Source: DATFAS01 sp035254305 (GTDB lineage: Bacteria > Bacillota > Bacilli > Aneurinibacillales > RAOX-1). From it: DNA of 52,675 bases. The notes beneath the pieces were generated by a model. The model made no database searches, was not told the origin of the DNA, and saw nothing but the letters and a program-made list of their open reading frames with translations. The position numbers and the translations under genes are program-made. The stretch is from assembly GCA_035254305.1 (NCBI GenBank), contig DATFAS010000032.1, positions 1 through 52,675 of the forward strand, in the 5' to 3' direction. Shown here piece by piece: positions 24,539 to 33,190 of this stretch (position 1 is the first letter of the stretch; each line of letters starts with the position of its first letter).

Positions 24539-25666
24539 ATGAGTAAACGCGATTATTACGAGGTTCTTGGCTTAGGCCGAGATGCGTCAGCGGATGATAT
24601 CAAGAAGGCCTACCGTAAATTGGCCCGCCAATATCATCCAGATGTAAATAAGGCAGCTGATGCGGAGGAAAAGTTTAAAGAGGTAAAGGAAGCCTATGAT
24701 ATTCTGAGTGATCCACAGAAGAAGCCATTATACGATCAGTATGGTCATGCAGGAACAGATCCGAACCAAGGTGGGTTTGGAGGCTTTGGTGGAGGTCAGG
24801 ACTTCGGTGGCTTTGGCGATATTTTTGATATGTTTTTTGGTGGCGGCGGTGGCCGGCGTAATCCAAATGCCCCAAGACAGGGAGCAGACCTTCAATATAC
24901 GTTAAACCTCGAATTTAAAGAGGCTGTTTTTGGGAAAGAAATGGATATAGAATTACCGAAGGAAATGGAATGCGATAAATGCCATGGATCTGGCGCTGAG
25001 CCAGGCTCTAAGGTTGAAACTTGTCAGGTTTGTCATGGATCAGGGCAGCAAGATCAAATTGCTAATACTCCTTTTGGCCGAGTTGTGAATCGACGTACTT
25101 GTAGCGCTTGTGGTGGTAAAGGGAAAATGATTAGTGTTAAATGTTCAGATTGCCGTGGTTCGGGTAAAGTGAAGAAACGTAGAAAGATCCATCTCAACAT
25201 ACCTGCAGGCGTGGATGATGGTGCACAACTACGTGTGAATGGTGAAGGTGAGGTGGGGGCAAATGGCGGACCACCAGGAGATCTTTATGTAGTCTTGCGT
25301 GTTAAAAGCCATGAGTTCTTTGAACGGGAAGGCAATGATATTTATTGCCGTATGCCTATATCCTTTAGTCAGGCAGCACTCGGAGACGAGATTGAAGTTC
25401 CAACCCTTGATGGAAAGGTTATGCTTAAGATTCCTGCAGGCACTCAAACCGATACGTTTTTCCGAATTCGTGGTAAGGGAGTTCCGTTCCTTCGCCGGTC
25501 TGGACAGGGTGACCAACATGTGAAGGTAGTCGTTGTTACCCCTACTAAGCTATCTGATAAGCAAAGAGAATTATTACGTGAGCTTGGGGAATTAAGTGGC
25601 AATAAACCACATGAAGAAGAATCCTCGTTCTTTGAAAAAGTAAAACGTGCATTTCGTGGGGAATAA
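24539..25666 (+). CDS. dnaJ: Chaperone protein DnaJ (Hsp40)
   Basis: A 375-residue type I J-protein that delivers substrates to DnaK and stimulates its ATPase. The J domain (1-70) has the HPD motif near residue 33. A Gly/Phe-rich region (about 75-105) follows. The zinc domain has four CxxCxGxG-type repeats between about 140 and 215 (CDKCHGSGAEPG, CQVCHGSGQ, CSACGGKG, CSDCRGSG). C-terminal beta domains complete it. It closes the classic heat-shock set and is followed closely by prmA. Confidence 0.98.
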   Translation: MSKRDYYEVLGLGRDASADDIKKAYRKLARQYHPDVNKAADAEEKFKEVKEAYDILSDPQKKPLYDQYGHAGTDPNQGGFGGFGGGQDFGGFGDIFDMFFGGGGGRRNPNAPRQGADLQYTLNLEFKEAVFGKEMDIELPKEMECDKCHGSGAEPGSKVETCQVCHGSGQQDQIANTPFGRVVNRRTCSACGGKGKMISVKCSDCRGSGKVKKRRKIHLNIPAGVDDGAQLRVNGEGEVGANGGPPGDLYVVLRVKSHEFFEREGNDIYCRMPISFSQAALGDEIEVPTLDGKVMLKIPAGTQTDTFFRIRGKGVPFLRRSGQGDQHVKVVVVTPTKLSDKQRELLRELGELSGNKPHEEESSFFEKVKRAFRGE

Positions 25667-25708
25667 AATTAGATTGTGCTTAAGAATGGAAAGGGAGTGT
25701 TGATAGAA

Positions 25709-26656
25709 ATGAAATGGTCCGAGATTAGCATCCATACCAGTCAGGAGGCAGTTGAAGCCGTATCGAATATTTTGCACGAGGCAGGTGCAAGCGGAGTTGT
25801 TATTGAAGACCCGGAAATGCTAATGAGAGATTGGGATGTTACGTACGGCGAAGTCTATCAATTGAGCCCTGATGATTACCCGAGTGAAGGGGTAATCGTG
25901 AAGGCTTACCTCCCTGTAAATAGCTATTTAGGGGAAACGGTTGAGGAAATCAAGCAGGCTGTTAATAATCTTGTGGTTTATGATATTCCCATTGGACCAG
26001 GAGAAATTTCACTTGCTGAGGTGCATGAAGAAGAGTGGGCAACAGCATGGAAAAAGTATTATAAACCTGTCCAAATCTCTGATAATATTACCATTACTCC
26101 AACGTGGGAAGAATACGAACCTAAGAATGATCATGAAATTGTCATTGAATTAGATCCAGGTATGGCCTTTGGGACAGGGACACATCCTACTACAGTGTTA
26201 TGTATACGAGCACTTGAAAAATATGTGAAACCAGGGGATCAAATCATTGATGTTGGATGTGGATCGGGTGTGCTTAGTATTACTGCCGCCCTTCTTGGTG
26301 CACAGTCCGTCTTAGCTTTAGATTTGGATGAACTTGCTGTAAAATCCACCAGTCTCAATTCTAAATTAAATAAAGTATCGGGAAAAATAACTTCAAAACA
26401 AAATAATTTACTTGAGGGTATTTCCCAGCATGCAGATCTTATTGTTTCCAATATTTTAGCTGAGATCATTGTCCGATTTGTGGATGAGGCTTATGCGTTG
26501 TTGCCAGACGGAGGATATTTCATCACTTCAGGGATTATTTCTCAAAAGGAAACCGATGTTAAGGAAGCATTAAAATCAGTTGGATTTAGCATTGTCGAAA
26601 CGAAAAGCTTGGAAGATTGGGTATCTATCATAGCAATGAAGGAATCCAATAGGTAA
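25709..26656 (+). CDS. prmA: Ribosomal protein L11 methyltransferase
   Basis: A 315-residue SAM methyltransferase that trimethylates L11. The N-terminal L11-recognition domain starts MKWSEISIHT. The catalytic domain has LDPGMAFGTGTHPTT near residue 149 and the SAM motif DVGCGSGVLSI near 182. NILAEI near 250 is the NPPY-like motif IV of PrmA. The frame is open 11 codons upstream, but AGGGAG at 25692-25697 and the conserved N-terminus support ATG 25709. Placement directly after dnaJ is standard in Bacillota. Confidence 0.96.
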   Translation: MKWSEISIHTSQEAVEAVSNILHEAGASGVVIEDPEMLMRDWDVTYGEVYQLSPDDYPSEGVIVKAYLPVNSYLGETVEEIKQAVNNLVVYDIPIGPGEISLAEVHEEEWATAWKKYYKPVQISDNITITPTWEEYEPKNDHEIVIELDPGMAFGTGTHPTTVLCIRALEKYVKPGDQIIDVGCGSGVLSITAALLGAQSVLALDLDELAVKSTSLNSKLNKVSGKITSKQNNLLEGISQHADLIVSNILAEIIVRFVDEAYALLPDGGYFITSGIISQKETDVKEALKSVGFSIVETKSLEDWVSIIAMKESNR

Positions 26657-26661
26657 TTGAT

Positions 26662-27414
26662 ATGCAGAGATATTTTGTCAAACAAGAGCAATTCGATAAA
26701 CCATTGGCGAAGGTAACCATTAATGGTGAGGATGTTGGACACATTGTGAAGGTGATGCGTTCCTCTGTAGGAGATCGCTTCATTACTTGTGATGAAAATG
26801 GTGAATGTTATCTTTCACGTATTATTGAGCTAGATAAGGAACGTGTGATTTGTACACTTGAGGAGAAGATCGAAGAAGATCGCGAGCTTCCAGTACGTGT
26901 AACGATCGCACAGGGACTTCCTAAAGGTGATAAGATGGATCTCATCATTCAGAAAGGAACTGAATTAGGCGCGCATGCTTTCATTCCTTTTTCTTCATCA
27001 AGGACGATTGTGCAGCTAGATGAAAAGAAAGAGCAGAAAAGGTTAGAACGTTGGGGGAAGATTGCAAAGGAAGCAGCAGAACAATCTCACCGAGGATTTA
27101 TTCCGCATATTAAGAGGATTAGTTCTCTTAGACAAATTTTTGCTTCCGCCAGTCAGTATGATCTTGCTCTTATTGCTTATGAGAATGAAAAAACGACTCC
27201 GCTTAGTCAACCATTACAGAAAATTACAGCTGGGGCACGGATTCTTCTGATTATAGGTCCTGAAGGTGGATTTGCAGAAGAAGAAGTGAAGCAAGCGATG
27301 TGTCACAGGATCGAGCCTGTGATGCTTGGGAGACGAATTTTACGTACGGAAACAGCAGGTCTTTATGGATTGTCTTGTATTTCGTATGATTTTGAACAGT
27401 TAGGGGGTAGGTGA
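26662..27414 (+). CDS. rsmE: 16S rRNA (uracil(1498)-N(3))-methyltransferase
   Basis: A 250-residue SPOUT-class RNA methyltransferase. The N-terminal PUA-like domain (1-70) begins MQRYFV. The SPOUT knot has LIIGPEGGFAEEE near residue 194 and LGRRILRTETA near 218, the SAM-binding trefoil signature of RsmE. It methylates U1498 of 16S rRNA in assembled 30S subunits. It starts 5 nt after prmA with a weak ribosome site (TAGGT) and is followed at 1 nt by mtaB, so it is clearly part of the same transcript. Confidence 0.95.
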   Translation: MQRYFVKQEQFDKPLAKVTINGEDVGHIVKVMRSSVGDRFITCDENGECYLSRIIELDKERVICTLEEKIEEDRELPVRVTIAQGLPKGDKMDLIIQKGTELGAHAFIPFSSSRTIVQLDEKKEQKRLERWGKIAKEAAEQSHRGFIPHIKRISSLRQIFASASQYDLALIAYENEKTTPLSQPLQKITAGARILLIIGPEGGFAEEEVKQAMCHRIEPVMLGRRILRTETAGLYGLSCISYDFEQLGGR

Positions 27415-27415
27415 T

Positions 27416-28753
27416 ATGCCTACTGTTGCCTTTCACACGCTCGGTTGCAAGGTAAATCATTATGAAACAGAAGCCATATGGCAAATCTTCAAGAATGGTG
27501 GCTATGAGCAGGTACCATTCGAGGGAGATGCAGATGTATACGTCATTAATACTTGTACGGTTACGAACACTGGGGATAAGAAGAGTCGACAAGTGATTCG
27601 CCGTGCCGTGCGTCGAAATCCTGAGGGAATCGTTATCGTTACAGGATGTTATGCACAAACGGCACCGGGAGAGGTTGCTAATATCCCTGGGGTGGACATT
27701 GTTCTTGGTACACAAGGACGCGAACACCTACTTGATTTAGTAGAAGAATATAGAAGTGATCGTCAGCCGATTAATGCTGTTAAGAATATCATGAAGAACA
27801 GGGAATTCGAAGAGTTAGATGTTCCCACCTTCACGGACCGGACAAGAGCATCTCTTAAGATTCAAGAGGGATGTAATAATTTCTGTACATTTTGTATTAT
27901 TCCTTGGGCTAGGGGCCTCATGCGAAGCCGTAAGCCAGAGAATGTCGTTGAACAGGCGAGTAAGTTAGTGGAAGCAGGATATAAGGAAATTGTTCTTACC
28001 GGGATTCATACGGGAGGATATGGGGAAGACATCGAGGATTATAACCTTGCTAAACTACTTATGGATTTAGATAAGGTAGATGGACTTGAGAGAGTTCGAA
28101 TTAGTTCCATCGAAGCAAGTCAAATTACGGACGAAGTGATTAAGGTCCTAAATTCATCTTCTAAGATGTGCCGTCATCTCCATATTCCGTTGCAGGCAGG
28201 TTCTGATGAGGTTCTGCGTCGGATGAGGAGGAAATATACAGTAGAAGAATACCGCCAGAAGATAAACAAGATTCGTGATGCGATGCCAGGTGTTGCGATT
28301 ACAACGGATGTTATTGTTGGTTTCCCAGGGGAAACGGACGAAAGGTTTGAAGATGGCTATCAATTTATGAAGGAAATTGGATTTGCAGAAATGCATGTTT
28401 TCCCTTATTCCAAACGGACAGGGACTCCTGCTGCTAAATTTGAAGATCAAGTGCCAGAAGAAGTGAAGAATGAACGGGTTCATCGCTTGATTGAGCTTTC
28501 CAATCAGTTCTCTGTTTCCTACGCGCAAAACTTCGTTGGGCAGGTTCTAGAAGTCATACCTGAAAGTGAATACCACGAGGAGACCCACCATGAGGGGCTT
28601 ATTTATGGGTATACCGATAACTACCTGAAGATTGTTTTTGAAGGATCCCCAGAATTGATCGGGAAAATATGTCAAGTAAGGCTCGATCAGCCGGGTGTAG
28701 AGTACTGCCGTGGTACATTTATAAAAGAAAAGGAATCACTTTTTGTTAGGTGA
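27416..28753 (+). CDS. mtaB: tRNA t6A37 methylthiotransferase MtaB
   Basis: Converts t6A to ms2t6A at position 37 of ANN-decoding tRNAs. The 445-residue radical SAM protein has the N-terminal UPF0004 domain with three cluster Cys (C11 in HTLGCK, one in NTCTVTN near residue 47, one in GCYAQ near 81), the radical SAM motif CNNFCTFC near 154, and a C-terminal TRAM domain (about 380-440). It lies 1 nt after rsmE, overlapping ribosome signals (GGGGGTAGGTG). A strong terminator follows, ending the long operon that begins at hrcA. Confidence 0.96.
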   Translation: MPTVAFHTLGCKVNHYETEAIWQIFKNGGYEQVPFEGDADVYVINTCTVTNTGDKKSRQVIRRAVRRNPEGIVIVTGCYAQTAPGEVANIPGVDIVLGTQGREHLLDLVEEYRSDRQPINAVKNIMKNREFEELDVPTFTDRTRASLKIQEGCNNFCTFCIIPWARGLMRSRKPENVVEQASKLVEAGYKEIVLTGIHTGGYGEDIEDYNLAKLLMDLDKVDGLERVRISSIEASQITDEVIKVLNSSSKMCRHLHIPLQAGSDEVLRRMRRKYTVEEYRQKINKIRDAMPGVAITTDVIVGFPGETDERFEDGYQFMKEIGFAEMHVFPYSKRTGTPAAKFEDQVPEEVKNERVHRLIELSNQFSVSYAQNFVGQVLEVIPESEYHEETHHEGLIYGYTDNYLKIVFEGSPELIGKICQVRLDQPGVEYCRGTFIKEKESLFVR

Positions 28754-28755
28754 TC

Positions 28756-28797
28756 TTAGGGGGTATCTTCTGGAAAGAAGATACCCTAAATTTTTTT
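28756..28797 (+). terminator. Terminator ending the hrcA-mtaB unit
   Basis: A 13-bp stem, TTAGGG-GG-TATCTTC with GAAGATACCCTAA (two bulged G), a 6-nt loop, then seven T residues (28791-28797). Confidence 0.88.
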
Positions 28798-28810
28798 GTG
28801 CCTCACTAGA

Positions 28811-28841
28811 TTGGAGAATTTCCTCGGTGATGTGGTAAAAT
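28811..28841 (+). promoter_or_regulatory. Possible promoter of the Nudix-deoC unit
   Basis: An extended -10, TGG-TAAAAT (28833-28841), with a distant TTGGAG (28811-28816; 19-nt spacer). It lies 41 nt upstream of the Nudix start. Confidence 0.4.
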
Positions 28842-28882
28842 AAGAAAAATAATGATATGGCAAGCGAAAAGGGTGAATTCGT

Positions 28883-29320
28883 ATGAAGGAAGTATCTGCT
28901 GGCGGAGTTGTTTTTCGTAAGCTTGGTGAACAGACGGAATTACTCATTATAGAAGATCGGTATATGCGGGTTTCTCTACCCAAGGGAAAGCAGGAAAAGG
29001 GAGAAACGATTGAGCAGACTGCACTTCGTGAAGTGAAAGAGGAGACAGGAATATCGGGTCGAATTATTGAACCACTTGAAGTGATTTATTATCATTATTA
29101 TCATCCTCAGCTTGGCCCTGTAGACAAAGAGGTCCACTATTATTTGGTTGAGGCTGAATCGGGAGAAATGAAGCCCCAGATTGAAGAAATTAATACGGTA
29201 CAATGGATGGCCCCTAAAGATGCATGGGAAGCACAGCAGAGAAGTGGGTACGACAATAATCACTCGGTTATCGATAAAGCCTTTTCCATTCTTAATCTAG
29301 AGAAAGGGCCACGTGTATGA
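28883..29320 (+). CDS. Nudix hydrolase
   Basis: A 145-residue pyrophosphohydrolase. The Nudix box runs from about residue 34 (G-x5-E-x7-REVKEETGI), with the metal-binding REVKEE core near 50-55. The SLPKGKQEKGE start of the box resembles Ap4A/NDP-type or nucleotide-sanitising Nudix enzymes, but the substrate cannot be told. The stop overlaps the deoC start by 4 nt (ATGA), so the products are translationally coupled. A role in nucleotide clean-up linked to deoxyribose phosphate recycling is an inference from that coupling. Confidence 0.9.
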   Translation: MKEVSAGGVVFRKLGEQTELLIIEDRYMRVSLPKGKQEKGETIEQTALREVKEETGISGRIIEPLEVIYYHYYHPQLGPVDKEVHYYLVEAESGEMKPQIEEINTVQWMAPKDAWEAQQRSGYDNNHSVIDKAFSILNLEKGPRV

Positions 29321-29985
29321 ACCTTATTCACACGTATATTGATCACACCCTTCTCAAACCGGAAGCAACAAGGGAACAGATAGAGAAGCTATGTCTTGAG
29401 GCAAGAGAATATCGATTTGCTGCTGTTTGTGTGAATCCTATTTGGGTCAAACTGAGTGCACAATTATTATCAGATAGTGGTGTATTGGTTGCTACTGTGG
29501 TTGGATTTCCCTTAGGGGCAACAACACCGGAGGTGAAAGCATTCGAGGCGAGTTATGCTACCTTCGATGGAGCAACTGAAATCGATATGGTGATGAATAT
29601 TGGTGCATTAAAATCAAATGATGTGGAGTTAGTAAAAAAGGATATCGCAGGCGTTGTACATGCTGTATCTGGTAAGGCTATTGTCAAGGTTATTCTCGAA
29701 ACGGGGCTGCTCTCTGATCAAGAAATTGTAATGGCTTGTGAGATTAGTGCTAAAGCTGGAGCACATTTTGTGAAAACATCGACGGGTTTTGGTCCAGGTA
29801 GAGCAACGACTAAGCATATTCAGCTTATGCGTGGGACGGTAGGCTCTAACTTAGGAGTGAAGGCTTCTGGAGGTATTCGTGATTATGAAACGGCAGTTTC
29901 TATGATTGAAGCAGGGGCCACAAGAATTGGGACAAGTTCAGGAGTAGCCATTGTCAAGGGGATTGTAGGGCAGAATGGTTATTGA
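29317..29985 (+). CDS. deoC: Deoxyribose-phosphate aldolase
   Basis: Cleaves 2-deoxyribose 5-phosphate to acetaldehyde and glyceraldehyde 3-phosphate in deoxynucleoside salvage. The 222-residue TIM barrel has IDHTLLKP at residues 8-15, EIDMVMNIGALKS near 87 (catalytic Asp), KVILETGLL near 127, and the Schiff-base lysine in FVKTSTGFG near 149. GVKASGGI near 178 carries the second conserved Lys. Length is normal. It overlaps the Nudix gene and ends in a terminator shared with a convergent transporter. No deoxynucleoside kinase or phosphorylase gene is adjacent. Confidence 0.96.
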   Translation: MNLIHTYIDHTLLKPEATREQIEKLCLEAREYRFAAVCVNPIWVKLSAQLLSDSGVLVATVVGFPLGATTPEVKAFEASYATFDGATEIDMVMNIGALKSNDVELVKKDIAGVVHAVSGKAIVKVILETGLLSDQEIVMACEISAKAGAHFVKTSTGFGPGRATTKHIQLMRGTVGSNLGVKASGGIRDYETAVSMIEAGATRIGTSSGVAIVKGIVGQNGY

Positions 29986-30012
29986 AGCTGAAGGATTCAT
30001 CCTTCAGCTTTT
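29985..30012. terminator. Terminator between deoC and the Na/Pi transporter
   Basis: A perfect 11-bp stem AAGCTGAAGGA - TTCA - TCCTTCAGCTT, starting at the deoC stop and followed by TTCTT. The reverse strand could also end the convergent gene. Confidence 0.8.
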
Positions 30013-30936
30013 CTTATGAGGGACTATATATTCAATGAGTCTTGCAAAATACTTGGCAAAGGGTAATACGGCTAAGGAACAGATGACATTAAATATGGTT
30101 TGTGCATGGGCTACCTGTGCAGATGGATCTTTGGTGATCATCGTCGTCATTAAGGCGAGGATACCGATAAATGGAATAAAGACAATAACCCCAACAAGAT
30201 TAAGAATAATATGGCTCCAGGCTACGCGAATGGAAGCCGTATTCCCACCAATACTTGCAATCAGGGCAGTAATACAAGTTCCTATGTTGCTGCCAAGAAC
30301 AATGGCAATTGCCATGGTAAGAGGAATTATATGCTCTCCCATGAAGCCCATTGTAATGGCGGTTGTAGCCGTACTGCTTTGAATGGCTGCGGTAATACCT
30401 GCCCCAATTAAAACACCGATCACACTATTCTCTGATGCAATCTTTACCATTTGTCGGAATAGATCTGTATCGCGCAACGGCTGGGAGATCGATTGGATGG
30501 TATCCATGCCAAGAAAGATGCAACCAAATCCAGCAAGGGTTAATCCGATGCATCTTACTGTCCGATTGGGAAGAAACCATAGGATAGCGCCAATAATGAA
30601 TAGTGGGATCGCATAGTCATAAATGTTAAGAGCAATAATTTGGGTCGTAAAGGTTGTTCCGATATTGGTTCCTAAGATAATCCCTATGGTTTGTGGGAAG
30701 CCTAGTAAACCAGCATTCGTGAGTCCAATCGTAATAACCGTTACCGCACTACTGCTTTGCAATAGCATGGTAAGAAGAGTACCAGTAAAAAAGCCGCGAA
30801 TTGGCGTCTGGGTAAAACGAGTGAGTACTCTTTGCAATTTTTTTTCTGCTAAATTGTTCAAGCCTATTCGCATGATTTGCATTCCAAACATAAAAATGGA
30901 GATTCCTACAGCGAATGGAATAATGATTTCTTTCAT
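30004..30936 (-). CDS. yqeW: Na/Pi-cotransporter II family protein
   Basis: A 310-residue polytopic membrane protein. It has the two inverted QSSSA/QSSTA repeats typical of this family: LLQSSSAVTVITIG (near residue 56) and AAIQSSTATTAITMG (near 190), each followed by a GTNIGTT or GSNIGTC motif. Such proteins couple Na+ to phosphate or related anions; exact substrate is not known. In B. subtilis yqeW sits between mtaB (yqeV) and rpsU, matching this neighbourhood. The frame extends 27 codons upstream, but AGGGAGT lies just before ATG 30936. It lacks the C-terminal PhoU-like domain that some relatives carry. Confidence 0.9.
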   Translation of the reverse strand: MKEIIIPFAVGISIFMFGMQIMRIGLNNLAEKKLQRVLTRFTQTPIRGFFTGTLLTMLLQSSSAVTVITIGLTNAGLLGFPQTIGIILGTNIGTTFTTQIIALNIYDYAIPLFIIGAILWFLPNRTVRCIGLTLAGFGCIFLGMDTIQSISQPLRDTDLFRQMVKIASENSVIGVLIGAGITAAIQSSTATTAITMGFMGEHIIPLTMAIAIVLGSNIGTCITALIASIGGNTASIRVAWSHIILNLVGVIVFIPFIGILALMTTMITKDPSAQVAHAQTIFNVICSLAVLPFAKYFARLIEYIVPHKKS

Positions 30937-31035
30937 AACGTACTCCCTCTGGATAATTGATATAGTAAAAAGTTCATGATAATAATAGGTATGTCCATGA
31001 CAAGACAAGCATGACAAATGAAAGGATCTAAACTT

Positions 31036-32397
31036 ATGGCAAGAGTAATCTTAAAATCAAATCGCAAGAAAAGAACAGAACAGGGTCATCCTTGGGTATT
31101 TCAATCTGAGGTGGAATCCATCGAGGGGGACTATCAACCGGGTGACATAGTGGAACTAGTGAATCATAAGGGGAAATTCCTTGCTAAAGGCTACATAAAC
31201 CCTCAGTCCCAGATTGTTGTACGAGTCCTGTCTTATGACCAGGATGAAGAAATTAATTTAGAATACTTTAAACGAAGAGTAGAGGAAGCAGAAGAATACC
31301 GAAATCGATTGATTGGAGAAATACGATCTTATCGGGCTATTTATGGAGAAGCTGATTTTCTTCCAGGGCTGATTGTTGATAAATTTGAAGATATTCTTGT
31401 CGTTCAAATTTTATCGCTAGGAATGGAACTGCGTAAGGATTGGATTAAAGAGGCATTGCTCGCAACGTATCATCCAAGGGGAATTTATTTAAGAAACGAT
31501 GTTCCTGTAAGAGAGCTTGAAGGTCTATCCCAGGAAAAAGGATATTGGTATGGGGAATTTGATACAGATGTTTGTATCGAAGAAAATGGACTAAAGTATG
31601 TTGTTGATGTGAAAGAAGGACAAAAAACAGGGTTCTTCTTCGATCAACGGGAAAACCGTGCGGCTATCGCCCCTCTGATGAAGGGCTGGGGGAAACGAAG
31701 TGGGATCTGTTTAGCACCCATTGATGAAATAGATGCATTGGATCCGGATAATCCGAAGTTTACGAATAGTGTAGATATCCCTGCAATGGATTTTCACGGT
31801 CAACCTGCTGTGTATCCTGTTAATAAAAACGGCAAACTAGTAACATTCCCTTATTGGGATGGAGCTACCGTTCTGGAGTGTTTTGCTCATACAGGGTCCT
31901 TTACCCTGAATGCCTGTAAACATGGAGCAAAGAAAGTTACCTGCCTCGATATATCAGAGCATGCGATTGAAACAGCCAAACGTAATATTGAATTAAACGG
32001 ATACACAGATCGAGTGGAATTTGTCGTCGCCAATGCATTTGATTACCTTAGAGAACAAGTCCAAGCAGGGCGGAAATGGGATGTGGTGATTCTAGATCCT
32101 CCTGCCTTTGCTAAATCTAGAGGGGCAGTGAAATCAGCGGCACGCGGCTATAAGGATATTAATCTTCATGGGCTTCGACTTGTTAATGAAGGTGGATTTT
32201 TAGTAACTGCATCATGTTCCTTCCATATGTCTCCTGATTTATTCCGTAGTACCATTGAGGAAGCTGCCATTGATGCAGGGAAAATCTTACGATTGGTCTA
32301 TTGGGCAGGAGCAGGAAAGGATCATCCTGAGGTATTTGGTGTGGATGAAGGACATTATCTGAAATTTGCTATTTTTGAGGTCCGGACCAAAAAGTAA
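31036..32397 (+). CDS. RlmI-like class I SAM-dependent rRNA methyltransferase with an extra block
   Basis: A 453-residue protein: N-terminal PUA domain (about 1-70), central EEHEA-like domain, and a Rossmann methyltransferase domain with LECFAHTGSFTLNA (near residue 280), LDPPAFAKS (near 353) and the catalytic-type SCSFH (near 393). The family methylates cytosine-5 of 23S rRNA (C1962 in E. coli). Most members are ~395 residues. Here about 57 extra residues (about 218-275) lie between GFFFDQRENRA and the SAM motif, so this is a variant. ATG 31036 is chosen because AAAGGA lies 9 nt upstream; an ATG at 31018 is possible. The PAP2-like gene follows at 13 nt. Confidence 0.88.
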   Translation: MARVILKSNRKKRTEQGHPWVFQSEVESIEGDYQPGDIVELVNHKGKFLAKGYINPQSQIVVRVLSYDQDEEINLEYFKRRVEEAEEYRNRLIGEIRSYRAIYGEADFLPGLIVDKFEDILVVQILSLGMELRKDWIKEALLATYHPRGIYLRNDVPVRELEGLSQEKGYWYGEFDTDVCIEENGLKYVVDVKEGQKTGFFFDQRENRAAIAPLMKGWGKRSGICLAPIDEIDALDPDNPKFTNSVDIPAMDFHGQPAVYPVNKNGKLVTFPYWDGATVLECFAHTGSFTLNACKHGAKKVTCLDISEHAIETAKRNIELNGYTDRVEFVVANAFDYLREQVQAGRKWDVVILDPPAFAKSRGAVKSAARGYKDINLHGLRLVNEGGFLVTASCSFHMSPDLFRSTIEEAAIDAGKILRLVYWAGAGKDHPEVFGVDEGHYLKFAIFEVRTKK

Positions 32398-32410
32398 GGG
32401 AGGCACCGCT

Positions 32411-32869
32411 ATGAATAAGGCCATCGTTACAGCCCTTTCGAGTGTAGTAACAGCACAAGGATTAAAGATCCCCTTTGAATATGCAACTACCGGGAAATGG
32501 AACTTGAAATCAGCCTTCATCCCTGGAGGGATGCCTAGCTCTCATTCAGCTGGTGTAACATCGCTAGCCACCTATGTTGGATTAAGTAAAGGATTTCGTT
32601 CACCCGAGTTTGCTATTTCAACTATGCTTGGCCTAATCGTAATGTATGATGCTGCAGGGGTGCGATTCCATGCAGGAGAAACGGCAATGGTTGTTAACGA
32701 TTTGGAGAATCGAATGGAACAGGTTTATGAGTCACATCCTGAGTATGGGGAAATTAAGAAACGTAAGGAATTAGAGGAACGATTGGGTCACTTACCTTCC
32801 GAGGTTGTAGCTGGTGCATTTTTAGGGATGGCATTAGGTGCATTAGGTTATTTATTTTCAAAAAGATAG
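32411..32869 (+). CDS. Divergent PAP2 family membrane protein (YuiD-like, DUF212)
   Basis: A 152-residue protein. FIPGGMPSSHSAGVTSLA near residue 37 carries the SH-containing core of the divergent PAP2 group, and VMYDAAGVRFHAGE near 78 and HLPSEVVAGAFLG near 127 are family signatures. There are three to four hydrophobic helices. PAP2 enzymes dephosphorylate lipids such as undecaprenyl pyrophosphate, but the activity of this divergent branch is not established. GGGAGG precedes ATG 32411. It follows the methyltransferase gene at 13 nt and ends at a terminator. Confidence 0.88.
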   Translation: MNKAIVTALSSVVTAQGLKIPFEYATTGKWNLKSAFIPGGMPSSHSAGVTSLATYVGLSKGFRSPEFAISTMLGLIVMYDAAGVRFHAGETAMVVNDLENRMEQVYESHPEYGEIKKRKELEERLGHLPSEVVAGAFLGMALGALGYLFSKR

Positions 32870-32876
32870 ATCGAAT

Positions 32877-32917
32877 GCATCCTGGGAATTTTTATTCTGG
32901 GATGCTTTTATTTTTTT
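32877..32917 (+). terminator. Terminator after the PAP2-like gene
   Basis: GCATCCTGGGA (32877-32887) pairs with TCTGGGATGC and the preceding T (32895-32905) with wobbles, followed by a T-rich run to 32917. Confidence 0.75.
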
Positions 32918-32966
32918 GTTTATCCCATCGTTTTAAACAAAACTAGTGATATTACGACAACGTGAA

Positions 32967-32996
32967 TTGACAGTTTTTTGGATATTACTGTGTTAC
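32967..32996 (+). promoter_or_regulatory. Possible promoter of the 46-residue ORF
   Basis: A perfect -35 TTGACA (32967-32972), but the -10 at 17-18 nt spacing is poor (GTGTTA/TGTTAC). It lies about 40 nt upstream of the small ORF at 33036. Confidence 0.3.
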
Positions 32997-33035
32997 CCTT
33001 GGAGGAAAGGACAAGCTTTGAAAGGGTGAAACGAT

Positions 33036-33176
33036 GTGACAAATAAAGAAGTAGTCATCCCTGAAGCAAAGTGTGGGAAATATAAACAATCACTGATGGA
33101 AGTTAAAAAATGGAAAATACATAACAAGACAAATCCTCCATTTTTTCAATTTTTTTATTGGTTGATCGGTAATTAG
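33036..33176 (+). CDS. Hypothetical small protein, 46 residues
   Basis: A short frame from GTG 33036 to TAG 33174-33176, with AAAGGGTG 8 nt upstream and a large hairpin terminator 14 nt downstream. The protein is basic in the middle (VKKWKIHNKT) and ends in an aromatic, hydrophobic stretch (PPFFQFFYWLIGN), as in small membrane-associated peptides. I do not recognise it. Own -35-like element, ribosome site and terminator make it a plausible independent small gene. The ATG at 33034 is in another frame and stops at once. It could be spurious; conservation would decide. Confidence 0.45.
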   Translation: MTNKEVVIPEAKCGKYKQSLMEVKKWKIHNKTNPPFFQFFYWLIGN

Positions 33177-33190
33177 GTAAAACAATGAAT

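Noticed and set aside
27251..27727. 158-codon open frame on the minus strand across rsmE and mtaB.
   Set aside because: It spans the junction of two well-supported genes on the other strand, with Cys/His-rich composition typical of shadow frames.
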